The notes beneath the pieces were generated by a model. It saw only the letters and a list, made by a program, of their open reading frames with translations. It ran no database searches and was not told the DNA's origin. A DNA stretch of 64,000 nt from positions 378,501 through 442,500 of the forward strand of contig CAJNDT010003990.1 in the NCBI GenBank assembly GCA_905221615.1, in the 5' to 3' direction. Within the stretch, counting starts at the first letter, position 1, and every line of letters begins with the position of its first letter. Below, piece after piece: positions 20,576-31,447 of this stretch. The stretch is from Symbiodinium sp. CCMP2592 (lineage: Eukaryota > Sar > Dinophyceae > Suessiales > Symbiodiniaceae). The position numbers and the translations under genes are program-made.

Positions 20576-21096
20576 AAGGGAGGAGTGTCCGTGGTGGTGT
20601 TAGTAATTAGCCGCTGTCGTCGTTGTGACAGTCTTTAAATTTCGTCGTTCTGAGAATAGCACCAACGTGCATGGTAACACCTGTCTTCTGTGTATCGAGA
20701 CTGTATAGACGCCCAGCACACTGTACCAACTCCCAACTCTAAATCGCAAGCAATAGAAAGCTCGCGTCATTCTGTTCATGGCAGAAGCCCCGCAACGTCA
20801 AGGACACGAGTTCAGAATTTAGCATGCCGACGTATAGAGTACCTTGTATAAGATCAAACTTTTGCTACTTAGCCCATGCAACCCTGAACCCGAAGCCCTC
20901 AAGCTCGCAACCCTAAGCCCGTAAGATCCAGGCTGCTTTCCCTGCAGTACAAGTATCGGAGACTCGCCTCCGGTGCTTGCTGACGCCGGGGTCTTACGAG
21001 GGCTTGGGACGGACTCGGAGGTTTGAGGGTTCAGGTCTTCTGGGTTGAGGTCCATCGGGTCATGAGCCATTTCGTTCGTAAGCTTAGTTCGTGTTA

Positions 21097-22537
21097 CAGT
21101 GAAAACCCTGTATAAGAACCCCGTTCGGCGAGAGTAGGGTACCCTAAGGTTCTTAATTTCCATTACATGTGATTTTGCCGTTCGAGCAGCTAGGGTAGGC
21201 TCAGGTTCTTAACCACGTTCTTATCCGGACCGAGGTCTCGGGAAATTTTACTTTTGGATTCTAAATTTCCTCTTGGGGGTGGATGGGCCATGGGGGGTCT
21301 GGAAAATTTAGTTCTCAATTCTAAATTTCCACAGCTCCTCGAAAGGACTCAGGGCAGAGGGCATGGCCAGAGACCCCCCGAAAATTTACTTTTGGATTCT
21401 AAATTTCCGTGGGGGCGGATGGGCCATGGGTGTGGCTTGGGCCGGGACCAGGACGCTGGTGGGAAAATTTAGATTTCAATTCTAAATTTCCACAGTTTGG
21501 TGGCAAGGGGCTCTGTTTCAGTGGAATACGAGCTGCGGGCAGACACCCCCGGGGATCGAAACAAGGCCAAACCCCTGTAGGGCCTATGCCAAACCACTGC
21601 GCTGTGGGGGAGCTGGTTTGCCTTTTGTTTCCTCCCCACCTCTGGGCGTTGGTGTTTTTTGTGGTTTGGAGAACGCGGAAATTTATTTTCGGATTCTAAA
21701 TTTCCTGACGCCGTTTGTGTGGGTCAAAGGCCACAGGGCCAGGAAGGGGCTGGTGTAGAAAATTTAGATTCCAATTCTAAATTTCAACGTTTTGGTGGCA
21801 AGGGGCTTTGTTTCGGTGGAATGCAAGCTGTGGGGGGCCATCGGGAGGAAGGGCTGGAAATTTACTTTTGGATTCTAAATTTCCTCGGTGTGGGTCGGAG
21901 CCTTGGGCCTGTGCTGCCGGCTAGGGGGTGCTGTGCTGGTCAGTGTTCCGTTGTGTTGGGAGGAAGGGCTGGAAGTTTACTTTTGGATTCTAAATTTCCT
22001 GATGCCGTCGAACCAGGGCCAAGAGGGTTGGGACGGAAAACGGCTTGGCAGCGGGCAGCCCGCCAGCAGCAAGACACCGGCGGGGATTGAAACACCGAGG
22101 TTGCGGGTGTGGGAGAGTCTTAGGGTAGCCTACTCTCGCCGAACAGTGTAGAGAAGGTAAGATGCATACCCAGCACGGAAGCCAAACATTGTGCATCATC
22201 GCTGGATCACAATTCTGACACCCTTGGGGATTGAAACACGTACCTTTGCCTCCAGAACCCATGCACAACCACCGCGCTGTGGCATGATTGCTATTGCCCA
22301 TCGATAATACAATCACCATGTTTAGGCACAAGATTTCTTGATGTGGAGGGTTGGGAAATTTAGTTTTCGATTCTAAATTTCCTTGGTGAGGGAAAGCACC
22401 CAAAAAATTAAGAACCTGACCCGAAAACTAGGGTACCCTAAGGTTCTTAATATTGAGGCAACTTGAATCTGGTGAATTCCGCCTTGGGTAGGGGCTCAGG
22501 TTCTTAAACAGTGGGTTCTTATACAGTATTTTCACTG
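21097..22537. mobile_element. TA-flanked DNA element with CAGTG terminal inverted repeats
   Basis: The left end is CAGTGAAAACCCTGTATAAG. The right end, reverse-complemented, is CAGTGAAAATACTGTATAAG. A TA dinucleotide lies outside each end (21095-21096 and 22538-22539). CAGTG termini and TA duplication are typical of Tc1/mariner-type transposition. No transposase frame is visible in the 1,441 bp, so this is probably non-autonomous. It contains nine copies of a GGAAATTTA-(about 10 nt)-TAAATTTCC hairpin, at about 21241, 21301, 21379, 21461, 21675, 21756, 21856, 21970 and 22351. Sub-terminal inverted copies of TTCGGCGAGAGTAGG lie at 21122 and 22124. Confidence 0.7.
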
Positions 22538-22539
22538 TA

Positions 22540-23900
22540 GGTCCCTAGTGGAACCGCAGCAGCAGCCTGCGATGAGGCCAACCAAGTATGGCCGGCACAC
22601 GGAGAACCTCACCTTTGCCTTTGCATCACGCGTGAAGGTCCCCTGGGACATTCGGCTGGCCTTCTGGGCATCACATAGCCTTTGGGCGTTAACGCGAGAT
22701 CGTCTTGTGCATGCGCAGTCTCAGTGAGCTGTGTCCCTAAACCCCAAAGTGCCCTGAAGCCTCAAGTTGAACTACGCAGGTGGCCGGAGTTCGCATGCGA
22801 AGCGTGCAGACCCATGTGGGAGCTCCAGAGGCCGTCCGGCTCTCCCAGCGCTTCGGATGATGGTTTTGTTTGGGGGGCTCTAGGCTTCGATAAAGGGCGA
22901 TACGTTTCTTTGGTAATTAGGAACAAGGTTTAGTAGGGTTTAGGGTGGGATGCTCTTCAGCAAATAATACAACAGAGCGAAGCCTGACGTTCCCCCATCA
23001 CCGTCGAGTCATGGCACGCTTTAGTTGCTGGGATGCTGGGCGGGCTGTCTTCACCAGTTCCGTTGCAGGTGAGGGATTGTGGCAACGAGTCCATCGAAAT
23101 GGAGGTATGGGAGGATGCCGGGAGGGATGTTGTGGCTGTTGCTGCGACATGTTCATCTTGCCATGAGCCTGCATGGTGGCAGAATCCATGCTTAACCATT
23201 CCGGCATCTGTGCAGCAGTGCACTGACATGGGTCGAGGAGTACGATGACGATGACATGATGGAAATGGGCAATGACAGCAATATGTCCATCATGTCCGGC
23301 AATACCTCTGCCATGAGAAGTCTGGGACTCACTATAAGACTCCACGGGAGGGCTTCAAAGTGGGAGTCGCGCAACATCCTAAGGACGTGGCAATGTGACA
23401 GAGGCGCGGGCCATGCGGCCAAGGTACTTCGAGTATACCAACTGCTCCTTCGAGGCGACAGGGAAGACGCATCCAAGCCGCCAAGCCCCAGCCCGAAACG
23501 CCAAACCCGACCAGATGGCCGAAACTCCACACTCCAAACATCTCCAAGCTCGACCCTAAACCCTGAACTACCCTAAACCGTACCCTACTCCCAGAATCTT
23601 TCGCACTCTTTCAAGTGATCTTGTGCCCGAGCCCTGTGAGGTGGACCCGGTGCCAGAGACCCACGTCTCGGAGCAGATGGTGGCTCCACTTGGGGTCGGG
23701 TACAACACCGAGGCAGAGGGGGCCTCAAGTCAGTCTTAGGATCTAGGATCCAGGGTTTTAGGTCTCGGGGCGGGTCAAGTTTTGAGACTTACAATCAAGG
23801 CATGTTCGAGATATAGGTTTCAGAGTTTACGCTTCAGAGTTGCCAAGTTGACTGTGGCTGTCTCAGGCTGTCGCCGTAGAAGACTAATAGTCTGTGCGGC
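22540..23900. other. No confident gene; fragments only
   Basis: Several open frames occur (for example 23621-23730, reading through VPETHVSEQMVAP), but none has a recognisable family. Some may be small exons or UTR of the TIG gene. Telomere-like ACCCTAAACC words occur at 23550-23580. Confidence 0.4.
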
Positions 23901-23931
23901 TCTCGTCGGGAAAAAAGCTTACTACAGTAGC

Positions 23932-24086
23932 AGCTTCCTTGCGATCTTGCCAGTTGCACATGAAGAGGCCAGCATACCGGCGAGCTTGAATCCAAACCTC
24001 GTCCATGTCGCCGGTGGTGCCGAGCTCGCCATTTATGGCAACTTCTATGGGCAGGAAGACATGTGGCTGCTTGCTGGAAAGTTCAG
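23932..24086 (+). CDS. IPT/TIG-domain gene, exon
   Basis: The frame VHVAGGAELAIYGNFYG matches the start of an IPT/TIG immunoglobulin-like domain (GG-x-x-L-x-I-x-G-x-x-F). It continues into WLLAGKF. If the roughly 78 nt after 24086 are removed, the frame continues into RCGFEG of the next exon, which completes the expected domain signature. The splice ends there are not canonical, so the boundaries are approximate. Confidence 0.5.
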
Positions 24087-24164
24087 TTTAAACCATCGTC
24101 TTTTGCCAAAGGTTGTGTAGACCTGTCAATGTGAGTTGATCAGTCTTGAGTTCTTGCATGTCAG

Positions 24165-24480
24165 GTGTGGCTTCGAAGGTGTCAGGCAGCGGTCGCGGGC
24201 GGTCCGCATCTCGAACCTGGAGATTCGCTGTCAAGTCCCTCCTCGTACCGTGGGCATCAGTCGTGTGTATCTGACAGCCCGTGATGCACGTGGTCTGCCG
24301 AGCGTGATGTCCGCCAACGTCGGAATGATGCAGCTGGAGTACGTCGAGCCAGTTCACCTCTTCGATGTTGAGCCCAAGCAGGTGATCGATGGAAAGAGCA
24401 CCCATCTCAAGGTCCACGGTTCTAACTTCCGACCTGTCTCCGCCCTTCGATGCGGCTTCGAAAGCCGGGTGCAACGCCGC
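24165..24480 (+). CDS. IPT/TIG-domain gene, exon with domain end and next domain start
   Basis: CGFEG, SNLEIRCQVPP, RVYLTARDARG, then MQLEYVEPVHLFDVEP and THLKVHGSNF with LRCGFES. This is the run expected for the second half of one IPT/TIG domain and the first half of the next: a Cys-Gly-Phe strand, a Cys-x-Pro-Pro turn, and P-x-x-G...V-x-G-x-x-F. Such repeats occur in extracellular or surface proteins. A long host multi-exon gene on the + strand is implied. The frame remains open to about 24795, but similarity fades after about 24480, perhaps because of an intron. Confidence 0.6.
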
Positions 24481-24879
24481 AGCCTTCTGACCCACCGGAT
24501 TCCTGTTTGGACGTGGCTTGGGCATGTGCAATGCAGCTCCCGCATCGCAGCGGATGCCATTCGCACCTTCGTCATGTCTCTTGTTTGCATCTGTTTTTGG
24601 AAACATCGCTACTGTCAGTGGCAGAAGGTGGGGGTGACTGACTTCGTGAGTCTCAGACTGTGCAGTCAAGCAAGGTTCTCGGCGGAGGCTCTCGAGCCCT
24701 TGGATCGCGTCGATCCGTTCATGTGCGTCTCGTACCAGAAAGATGGCACCTGGGTGACTCGCCATGCCATGTACTGGCTGCATGATACCTCATGATGTTG
24801 GTGTCAACTAGTGACGGTCCCATCTGGGGTCGGTAGGGGCATTAGCATGCTCACTGGCAGCCCTAGCACTCACTCGACC

Positions 24880-25038
24880 ACTGAAGGTGTATCATCTCTT
24901 TGACGAGAACGGTGTGCTGGCTGAACCACTTCTGCCACGCCTGGATGATACTTTGGTGGCCGAGATTCGGGGCAAAGACATCATCTCTTTGGAAAGCTAC
25001 ACCGGGACTTTTGCCGGAGTGCACATCGGATACGACAG
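24880..25038 (+). CDS. Probable exon of the IPT/TIG gene
   Basis: The frame KVYHLFDENGVLAEP ... TGTFAGVHIGYDRPG is well formed and preceded by an AG. It lies between recognised TIG exons, directly before a short (TA)n microsatellite at 25053-25077. No domain is recognised in it. It is assigned by position and coding-like composition only. Confidence 0.35.
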
Positions 25039-25587
25039 GCCGGGGGCTTAAACAGAATATATATATATATATATATAACGATTCTAGCAACCACGCACGT
25101 TGCCTGATACCACTCGATCGACATCCCCCCGAGCACGAAAAGCCAATCTCAAGCCCAGTCTGATTCCAGGGGAGATCTGGAGTTCCAGCCAGACATCGAT
25201 AATCTGACCCAGTGGATGCTGGATCGCGACATTGAGCTGCCCAAGGCCTTGCGACAAGCCACCCCCAAAACGAGATATCCTTGCATCCTTAACACGACAA
25301 GCCCTCAGCCAGAGGTCGCAGAGTTGTCAAGGCCTTTCACATGCCGTGGTGTCGCCAGGTTATCCCACGGAGAACCACATCTGCACCAACCACGGCTACG
25401 ACTTCAACGGAGCCTGCCAGTGACAACGAGAGCAACGCGAGCACAACCAGCGGCTTCGCCCACGTCTAGGTTATGATCGTCAGTTCGGGGCGGTGTTGAT
25501 CTCCAAGCGGGAGACTTGCTGTTCAGTTTCCTTCACAGAGCTGCGTCAATATTTCTTATCCTCAACACGATCTTATGTCTTCGTATA

Positions 25588-25640
25588 TACACATATATAT
25601 ATATATATATGTATATGTAAGTATATATATATATATAGAG
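25588..25640. repeat. (TA)n microsatellite
   Basis: ATATATATAT and GTATATATAT runs. A (GTCT)n tract lies at about 25978-26030. Neither is coding. Confidence 0.85.
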
Positions 25641-26068
25641 ATGCATATACATATGTGTACACAAACGTATACATCATGCAGGCTGCCACAGGAAGGCGCT
25701 CCACACTTCAAGGGAAAGGCCTTCTGTAGACGCAGGAAACAGGATCGCTTGGAGAAATCTGCGGAGAGACGAGAGTAGCTCCACTTGAAATGCGTTTACA
25801 GGGTTCTTGAAACCACAAACACCCTGTAGGTCTAGTAGAAGAGAAGAGACAAGGTCAAAGGGAGATGGCACTCTCAAGCTTGCTTGTGGAGGTCGGTCGC
25901 GCAAGGTCTGGCACTAGTTGTCTTCTCATCAGTGGGGCCTTTGCCGATGTGCACATCGATGTCTGCGTGTGTACACCTCTGTCTGTCTGTCGGTCAGTCT
26001 GTCGGCTGTCTGTCTGTCTGTTTGTCTTCGCGCGAGCTTTGTGACTTTGTTTGTTGTGCCTGCATGCA

Positions 26069-26215
26069 TGCCCAGGTGGGCTGCAGCCAGAACTGCAAGA
26101 AGAAGATGAGGTGGAAAACGACACCAACGAGACCGCTCAAAACATCAGCTTAAACGTCACAGTGACGAAGAGGATGCAGCTTGAGGGTTCTGGTTTTTGG
26201 GATCTTGACAGGGTT
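26069..26215 (+). CDS. Probable exon of the IPT/TIG gene (Asn-glycosylation-rich)
   Basis: Read as LQPELQEEDEVENDTNE then TAQNISLNVTVTKRMQLEG. It carries several N-x-S/T sequons (NDT, NET, NIS, NVT), consistent with an extracellular protein. It ends at GACAG before a short gap to the Ser/Thr-rich exon. Assignment is by position and composition. Confidence 0.4.
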
Positions 26216-26278
26216 TAGTACTGGTTCCCGTCCTGGGCTGTGGAGTGGATCGTGTCGTGGCTGCTCTTAGTGCTCGGC

Positions 26279-27343
26279 AGGACCACCACTGTGCGATCCA
26301 GCACAACCAGCTTCCTGGCACCAACCACAACTGCCGGTCCGGATAACTCCGATGGTGCCGACGAGAATGTTTCCGACGACAGCGAAGACGTGAATCAGTC
26401 GGACAACGCTTCAACAACGACCCAGACCACGACCACAAGCAGCACCACAAGCACGACAACGTCCAGCACGACAACAAGCAGCACGAGCACAAGCTCCAGC
26501 ACCAGCTCCACCTCCACAACCACTTCATCTTCTTCAACCACCTCCAGCTCCACTTCCACTACGACCTCTACATCGTCCACCTCCACTACTTCATCCACTA
26601 GTTCCACAACCTCTTCCACGAGCAGCACCACCATTACCAGCACCACAACCACTTCGTCTACCACATCCACTGTTACAACGACCGATGAAAATGCCACCTG
26701 GTCCAACTACACAGATGACAATGAGACGCTGGAGGAGATAATTCCAGACATCATCAATGTGTGGGTGTCCGGCGGTGATTTCTTCGTGAACAGGGAAGTT
26801 GGTTGGGAGACGAATTTCGTGACCACAGAGCCCGAATACCTCTCCCGTCATCTGATACTGTGCCCGACTCCCGACGGGCTCTCCTGGCTGCGTAAAGGGG
26901 AAGACAAGGTCAAGCTGCGCGTGACATTGAATGGTCAGGAGTGGTCAGATTCCTCTTTGGGTTTGACGGTTTTGCACAGAGACGTCGAGCCGGAAATGGG
27001 TGAGGACCTCGTCCTTCTGCCGGATATCCCACGGTTGGAGGTGCAGGGAAACCTTTCGCACGACCCTGAGTTACGATTCAGGCTGGCTCAAGTGACACCT
27101 GTTGTGGGCCCTTCCTCTGGGGGTACCGACTTGACCCTTACCATCACGACCTGGCCACGGCTTCTTCCAGACTTCCACTTCGACTGCGTCATCGGCTTGC
27201 AGCGGGTCCCTGCCACCTTATTGCAAATCCAATCGTCTCCCGATTTCCGCAGCTACACACTGGGATGCACGGTGCCCATTGCTATGAACATCCCAAGGCA
27301 CCGCAGTGAAGTGAAGTACTGTAGTGAAGTACGTTGTGTTTGA
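26279..27343 (+). CDS. IPT/TIG-domain gene, mucin-like exon
   Basis: About 354 codons. The first third is an acidic Asn-rich linker followed by an uninterrupted Ser/Thr tract of roughly 90 residues (26409-26690), as in heavily O-glycosylated mucin-type stalks. It continues with VWVSGGDFFVN, LSRHLILCPTPDG, KVKLRVTLNGQEWSD and then VTPVVGPSSGGTDLTLTI, a textbook IPT/TIG start (P-x-x-G-x-x-x-GGT). The stop TGA at 27341 may be real or may lie in retained intron. A surface or secreted protein is likely. No transmembrane segment is visible here. Confidence 0.6.
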   Translation, partial: RTTTVRSSTTSFLAPTTTAGPDNSDGADENVSDDSEDVNQSDNASTTTQTTTTSSTTSTTTSSTTTSSTSTSSSTSSTSTTTSSSSTTSSSTSTTTSTSSTSTTSSTSSTTSSTSSTTITSTTTTSSTTSTVTTTDENATWSNYTDDNETLEEIIPDIINVWVSGGDFFVNREVGWETNFVTTEPEYLSRHLILCPTPDGLSWLRKGEDKVKLRVTLNGQEWSDSSLGLTVLHRDVEPEMGEDLVLLPDIPRLEVQGNLSHDPELRFRLAQVTPVVGPSSGGTDLTLTITTWPRLLPDFHFDCVIGLQRVPATLLQIQSSPDFRSYTLGCTVPIAMNIPRHRSEVKYCSEVRCV

Positions 27344-27546
27344 AGCAAAGCCTGCTATAAGTACAATGGCTATAGTGGGCCCCAAGCCCCAAAGCCCTAT
27401 TCTAATCATTAAGGCTCCTTTAGTATGACCCTCAGGCTGACTGCGGCTGGCTGCACCTGCAAAAAAGTCTGGTTCACACCTTCGGGGCAGATGTGCGACA
27501 GCTCCTGTGATGGCCCGAGTCCGGTCGGGGGGGTCATTGAAGTAGC

Positions 27547-27663
27547 TACCCGGAGAGCCCAAGACCCCCTAATTAATTGAGGAATATACTTTAAATCATT
27601 AGGGGCTTCATATTATGATTGAAGCTATATTCCTTAATGAAGCGGTATTGGGCTCTCTGGGTA
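27547..27663. mobile_element. Foldback (MITE-like) element
   Basis: TACCCGGAGAGCCCAA at the left pairs with TTGGGCTCTCTGGGTA at the right. An inner AGGAATATA/TATATTCCT stem is also present. Total 117 bp. Confidence 0.7.
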
Positions 27664-27756
27664 TAAAGTAGTCTGTAGGGTTTCTCGATTAGGAATTGCT
27701 TTTCTGATTGGGGGAAGTATCCCCCACATCATGGGAAATCTTTGGACACTCCCTGG

Positions 27757-27840
27757 ACCCTAAAGAACCTACCATTTTCGGGTTCCTTATTATGATTTCA
27801 TCCTCATATAAGTCCCCAAAAAGGTAGGTTCTTCAGGGTT
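27757..27840. mobile_element. Foldback (MITE-like) element
   Basis: ACCCTAAAGAACCTACC pairs with GGTAGGTTCTTCAGGGT across about 50 bp. The centre contains GGTTCCTTATTATGATT. That word recurs near 28001 and in altered form at 29265, each followed by a CCCTA...ATT(A/G)AGGCCCCT motif, so these belong to one dispersed family. Confidence 0.7.
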
Positions 27841-28209
27841 AAGGTCTGCCTTGAGAGTCTGATCGTACTTGGCTCGAGGCTGCAACCCTGATGGCGCTGC
27901 ACCGAGGCCTTCATCTTTGTGGGGTGGTTGGGGTTGTGAATTCTGTCTTTGTCGCATCGTACAGGGGCCTTAACAATTACCAATACTATTTTTGGGGGGG
28001 GGTTCCTTATTATAATTATGGTATAATGCGCCCGGAAACCCTATTCTAATTATTAAGGCCCCTACATAAGGGGGTTTCATCCAAGTCGAGCTTCCCAAGC
28101 AGAGCTTCGTGATCGAGAATCAAGCATGAAGAGGGCTGGTCGCGATGCAGTCGCTTGCCGAAGGAAGACTTATTGGGCTCAAGGTCGTAGATTCGTAGAT
28201 GGGCCAATC

Positions 28210-31200
28210 ATGAAGTACATCTGTAGCATGGCAACTCCTGCTTTGTTGGCGCTTCTGCTCTCCTGCACGGGAGTTTGGGCTGACAGTTGGGAAGTTTCCA
28301 GTGTCTCCTGCGAGGCCCGACTGATCGGCCATAGGATGCCGAAGAGTCGTGACCATGGTTCTGTTGTTAGGTATTGCTTGGCACAGGGGTGTTCGGGGTC
28401 GTCCGGATATCACTGTGACCCTCGCAGAGCAGTGCAAATTTAGCGGCCCTCGCAATAGAGCCTTTTACCCATCAGGATCCCAGCGAGAGTTCTGGTGCCT
28501 CGCCTGTCTTCGCCTGCACCTTGGCCCACGGGGTCCTGCCGAACGCCGATGTCGTTGCACAGTATCAAGACACAGTGGAGCAAGTGGGCTGGGCGAAGCT
28601 TCACATCCATGGTCGGCCGCGTAGCCCCGGTTCCCAGATTTCCCAGAAGGATCGGCTCAGGTTGGCCTTTGCTGCCGGTTTTGCTGAAGGGGCCATGACG
28701 ACAAAGCGATCCTATGAGCACAAGCTCTCGTACCGGCAGGCCTACTTCAAAGGGAATTACACGAGCTACGCTGAAGCAGAATCCTTCTTGATGCAGAATG
28801 ATCGGTTTGTGCGGGAGAAAATCAAAAGCGCGGAGGACGACTGGTGGGCAGAGATTGCCATCGTCTGGGCGCAGCTCGACGGGTTGGTGGCTGGCAACGC
28901 TGCTGCTTGCGGCCAGAATTGCCTTTCCCTGCTCGATTTCCTGTTCTTTCAGGCCGAGCAAGACATCTACAACATCGTGAAAGTTCCCTTTGCCGAGGAC
29001 GAGTGGACTCTGAAGCGCGCCGCCGAGTTCACCCGCGAGACCTCCCATTGCTCTTCCATCATCAGGTGCACTTCGGATTCCGTCAAAAGTACCTCATGGA
29101 ATATGGTGCTGTTACCGGAATAGCATCCCTCTAACCTCAGGTTAGCACCCAACAACAGCGACCTCTTTGTGGGGCACAACACCTGGACCGGCTACTATTC
29201 GATGCTGCGGCTCCTCAAGGACTCAATCAGAGGGCCATGGCACACTTCGTTCTGTTACTAAAGGGTTCCTCATTATATTGCTGAAAGTAGAATGTGCCCC
29301 TCAGCCCTATGCTACGTATTGAGGCCCCTATATTACGTGACAGCCTGAGTCACTTGTGCGGAGCTCCTCAAGCCCGCAGGAGTATGACATGCCCCTGGGC
29401 GGAGCTGCAGACAAGGTGGTGTTCTCAGGCTACTTTGGCCAACTCTACAGTGGAGACGACTTCTACACCTTAAGCTCTGGCCTTACGGTGCAGGAGACAA
29501 CGAACTCGCTTCTAAGCTGAGACGTTCTGGGCCACATGAGAAGGTTTCAGGTGGTGTATCCATGTATAACGGCCAGGGCAGGAGATTAACTTCTTGCGGC
29601 GCCCGCGTAGCTAGGGCCGGGGGCACTCTCCACACTGACAGCGGCATTAGCGCAGACAAGAAAGTGGAGATACGGTAGCGGTAGCTCACATAGTCGGGAG
29701 GGGTCGGGAGCAAGGCTGATGTCCATCATAGTAGCATTTATGTAACATAGTATAACGCTCAGTAGGAGGATCATCTATCAGGCAACAGCATCGTGTCCTC
29801 AGAGTTAGAGTTCCTCGCACCTTCTGCTGAATTTACAGGAAGAGGATCCTAACGTTGCTACGGCTGTGTCGCAGGCAGCATCCCAAATTTTAACCATGAG
29901 CGGTCTCAGGCTGTACAACAAGAGCACTGCCGCCCTGATCAAACCCGAGAGTGTCTTGACGTGGGCGCGAACTCTGGTAGCAAATCGCCGCGCTACAGAC
30001 GCTCAGATGCCAAATAAGCAATTCAAATGTCCTTTCACTTGTCATCATGCTGGCGACACCGTGTATCCTAAATCCTTCGAGCCGCACGAGTTCGACAAAC
30101 AAGCTCAAGAGTCCATGCTCATTTCATGTGTGCATGTTAGCTTGAGGCAGCCTGTGGATTTAGTAATGCCAGTATTTAGTCACTAAAATATATGTCGTAT
30201 ATCATTCAAATACAAGTTTGGTATACCCTGAAACCCTGATCAATGTGTACGGCTTTCCTTAGGAACTATACTTTAGTATTCATAGTATGTACTCCCCGTT
30301 TTCATTATCAAATACTTACTGTTAAAGGCCCCTGCGCCGAGGACGGTTCCTCTTGGGCTCGATGGTTCTCGCCCTTCAACTCCGGAACGATCAACAATCA
30401 GTGGCAGCTTGTCCCTGCAGCTGGTTTTTTTGGGTTTAGCTTGGGTTTAGGGTTTAGGGGAGGGTGCGGGACAAGGGATTTGTGGATTGCGTTCTCGGAA
30501 AGGGTGTCCCGAGTCCATTGCGTGAGAGATCTTGGGCTGGGTATGGGGGGACTTCCGTTTTGCTTTGGCGGCTGCAAGAGTCACATCGAATAGGGCAAGC
30601 CCGCAACTTCGCCGGTTTAGGCATGGGGTTCTTTAAGATGAAGTATAGGGACTTTTAAAGGGCTTTTGTTCAGGATGAATTCAGGGATTAAAGCTTATGC
30701 TGTAGAGTGTCCCACTCAGTCCAAGGCAGGTTGTTGCGACCAGCAAGTTCCGACCTGGTGAGGAGGTGCCAGATGGCATGCTCACTGTTCTGGAGCAGAT
30801 GCCAGGTATCATCGTTTGGGAAGATGTAAGTGAGGTGCTGCCACTCATCTGCAAGCCGAAAACCGTGTAACCCGCTTAAGTTAAAGTTCCCCACTGCCAT
30901 TTCCAGCGAGCTCAGGCGAAGTCAGGGCTTTTGGGTCTCCTACAACTCCCCGTACTTCCCTACAATTCGGGAAGCGTCTGGTGCAGACTTCATGGAGCGC
31001 CGCTACGGCGACGCCTACTCCTACACGAAGAATCCAAGGGCAAAAATCTTTGCTCGCGACATCCTCAAGGCGACAGACCTTCAGAAAGTTCAGAAGCTTC
31101 TCCGCTACAACAACTGGCGAGAAGATCCCCTGTCTGCCCATGGATATGAAGGTCCCTGGGAGCCTCGCGCACCTGAAAATGCCATTGCAGCTAGATATGA

Positions 31201-31447
31201 CTTGCATCCCTGGGAGAATACCACGGAGGCTTTCGGAAACACGGACGGCAAGATCTGTACCGCATCAGATTGCCAGGCTTTGCGCTTCAGCGCAATTAGT
31301 GGGCCGACGGCAGACCAGCAGCCGCCCTTCTCTTGGACCGGCAGATGGAGAACTTCGCCTCACGTTGGGCAGCCGGAAGTGTTCAACTTCAGCTGGATCA
31401 GCTTTGCAGCCATGCCAGCACCCTCAATGTCCACCGTCATGGTCTGA
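28210..31447 (+). CDS. Phospholipase B-like protein (PLBD family), multi-exon
   Basis: Complete or nearly complete gene. Exon 1 (from ATG 28210) encodes a signal peptide (MKYICSMATPALLALLLSCT). The next exon, about 28486-29065, carries YQDTVEQVGWAKL, AFAAGFAEGAMT and WAQLDGLVAGN, the PLBD N-terminal signatures. Further exons: 29141-29219 (NNSDLFVGHNTWTGYYSML), 29380-29516 (SGDDFYTLSSGL, QETTNS), about 29840-29988 (PESVLTWARTLVAN), about 30330-30419 (FNSGTINNQW), about 30745-30830 (LTVLEQMPGIIVWED) and about 30907-31447 (FWVSYNSPYFP, GPTADQQPPFSW). PLBDs are lysosomal or secreted N-terminal-nucleophile amidohydrolase-like proteins. Introns include GT-AG (29066-29140), GA-AG (after 29219) and GC-AG (after 29988). 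Residues normally Tyr and Met in NSGTYNNQWM are Ile and Gln here. The exon 1/2 junction is uncertain. Confidence 0.88.

Noticed and set aside
26395-26706. Minus-strand Val/Glu-rich frame
   Set aside because: Reverse reading of the Ser/Thr-coding tract of the TIG exon.
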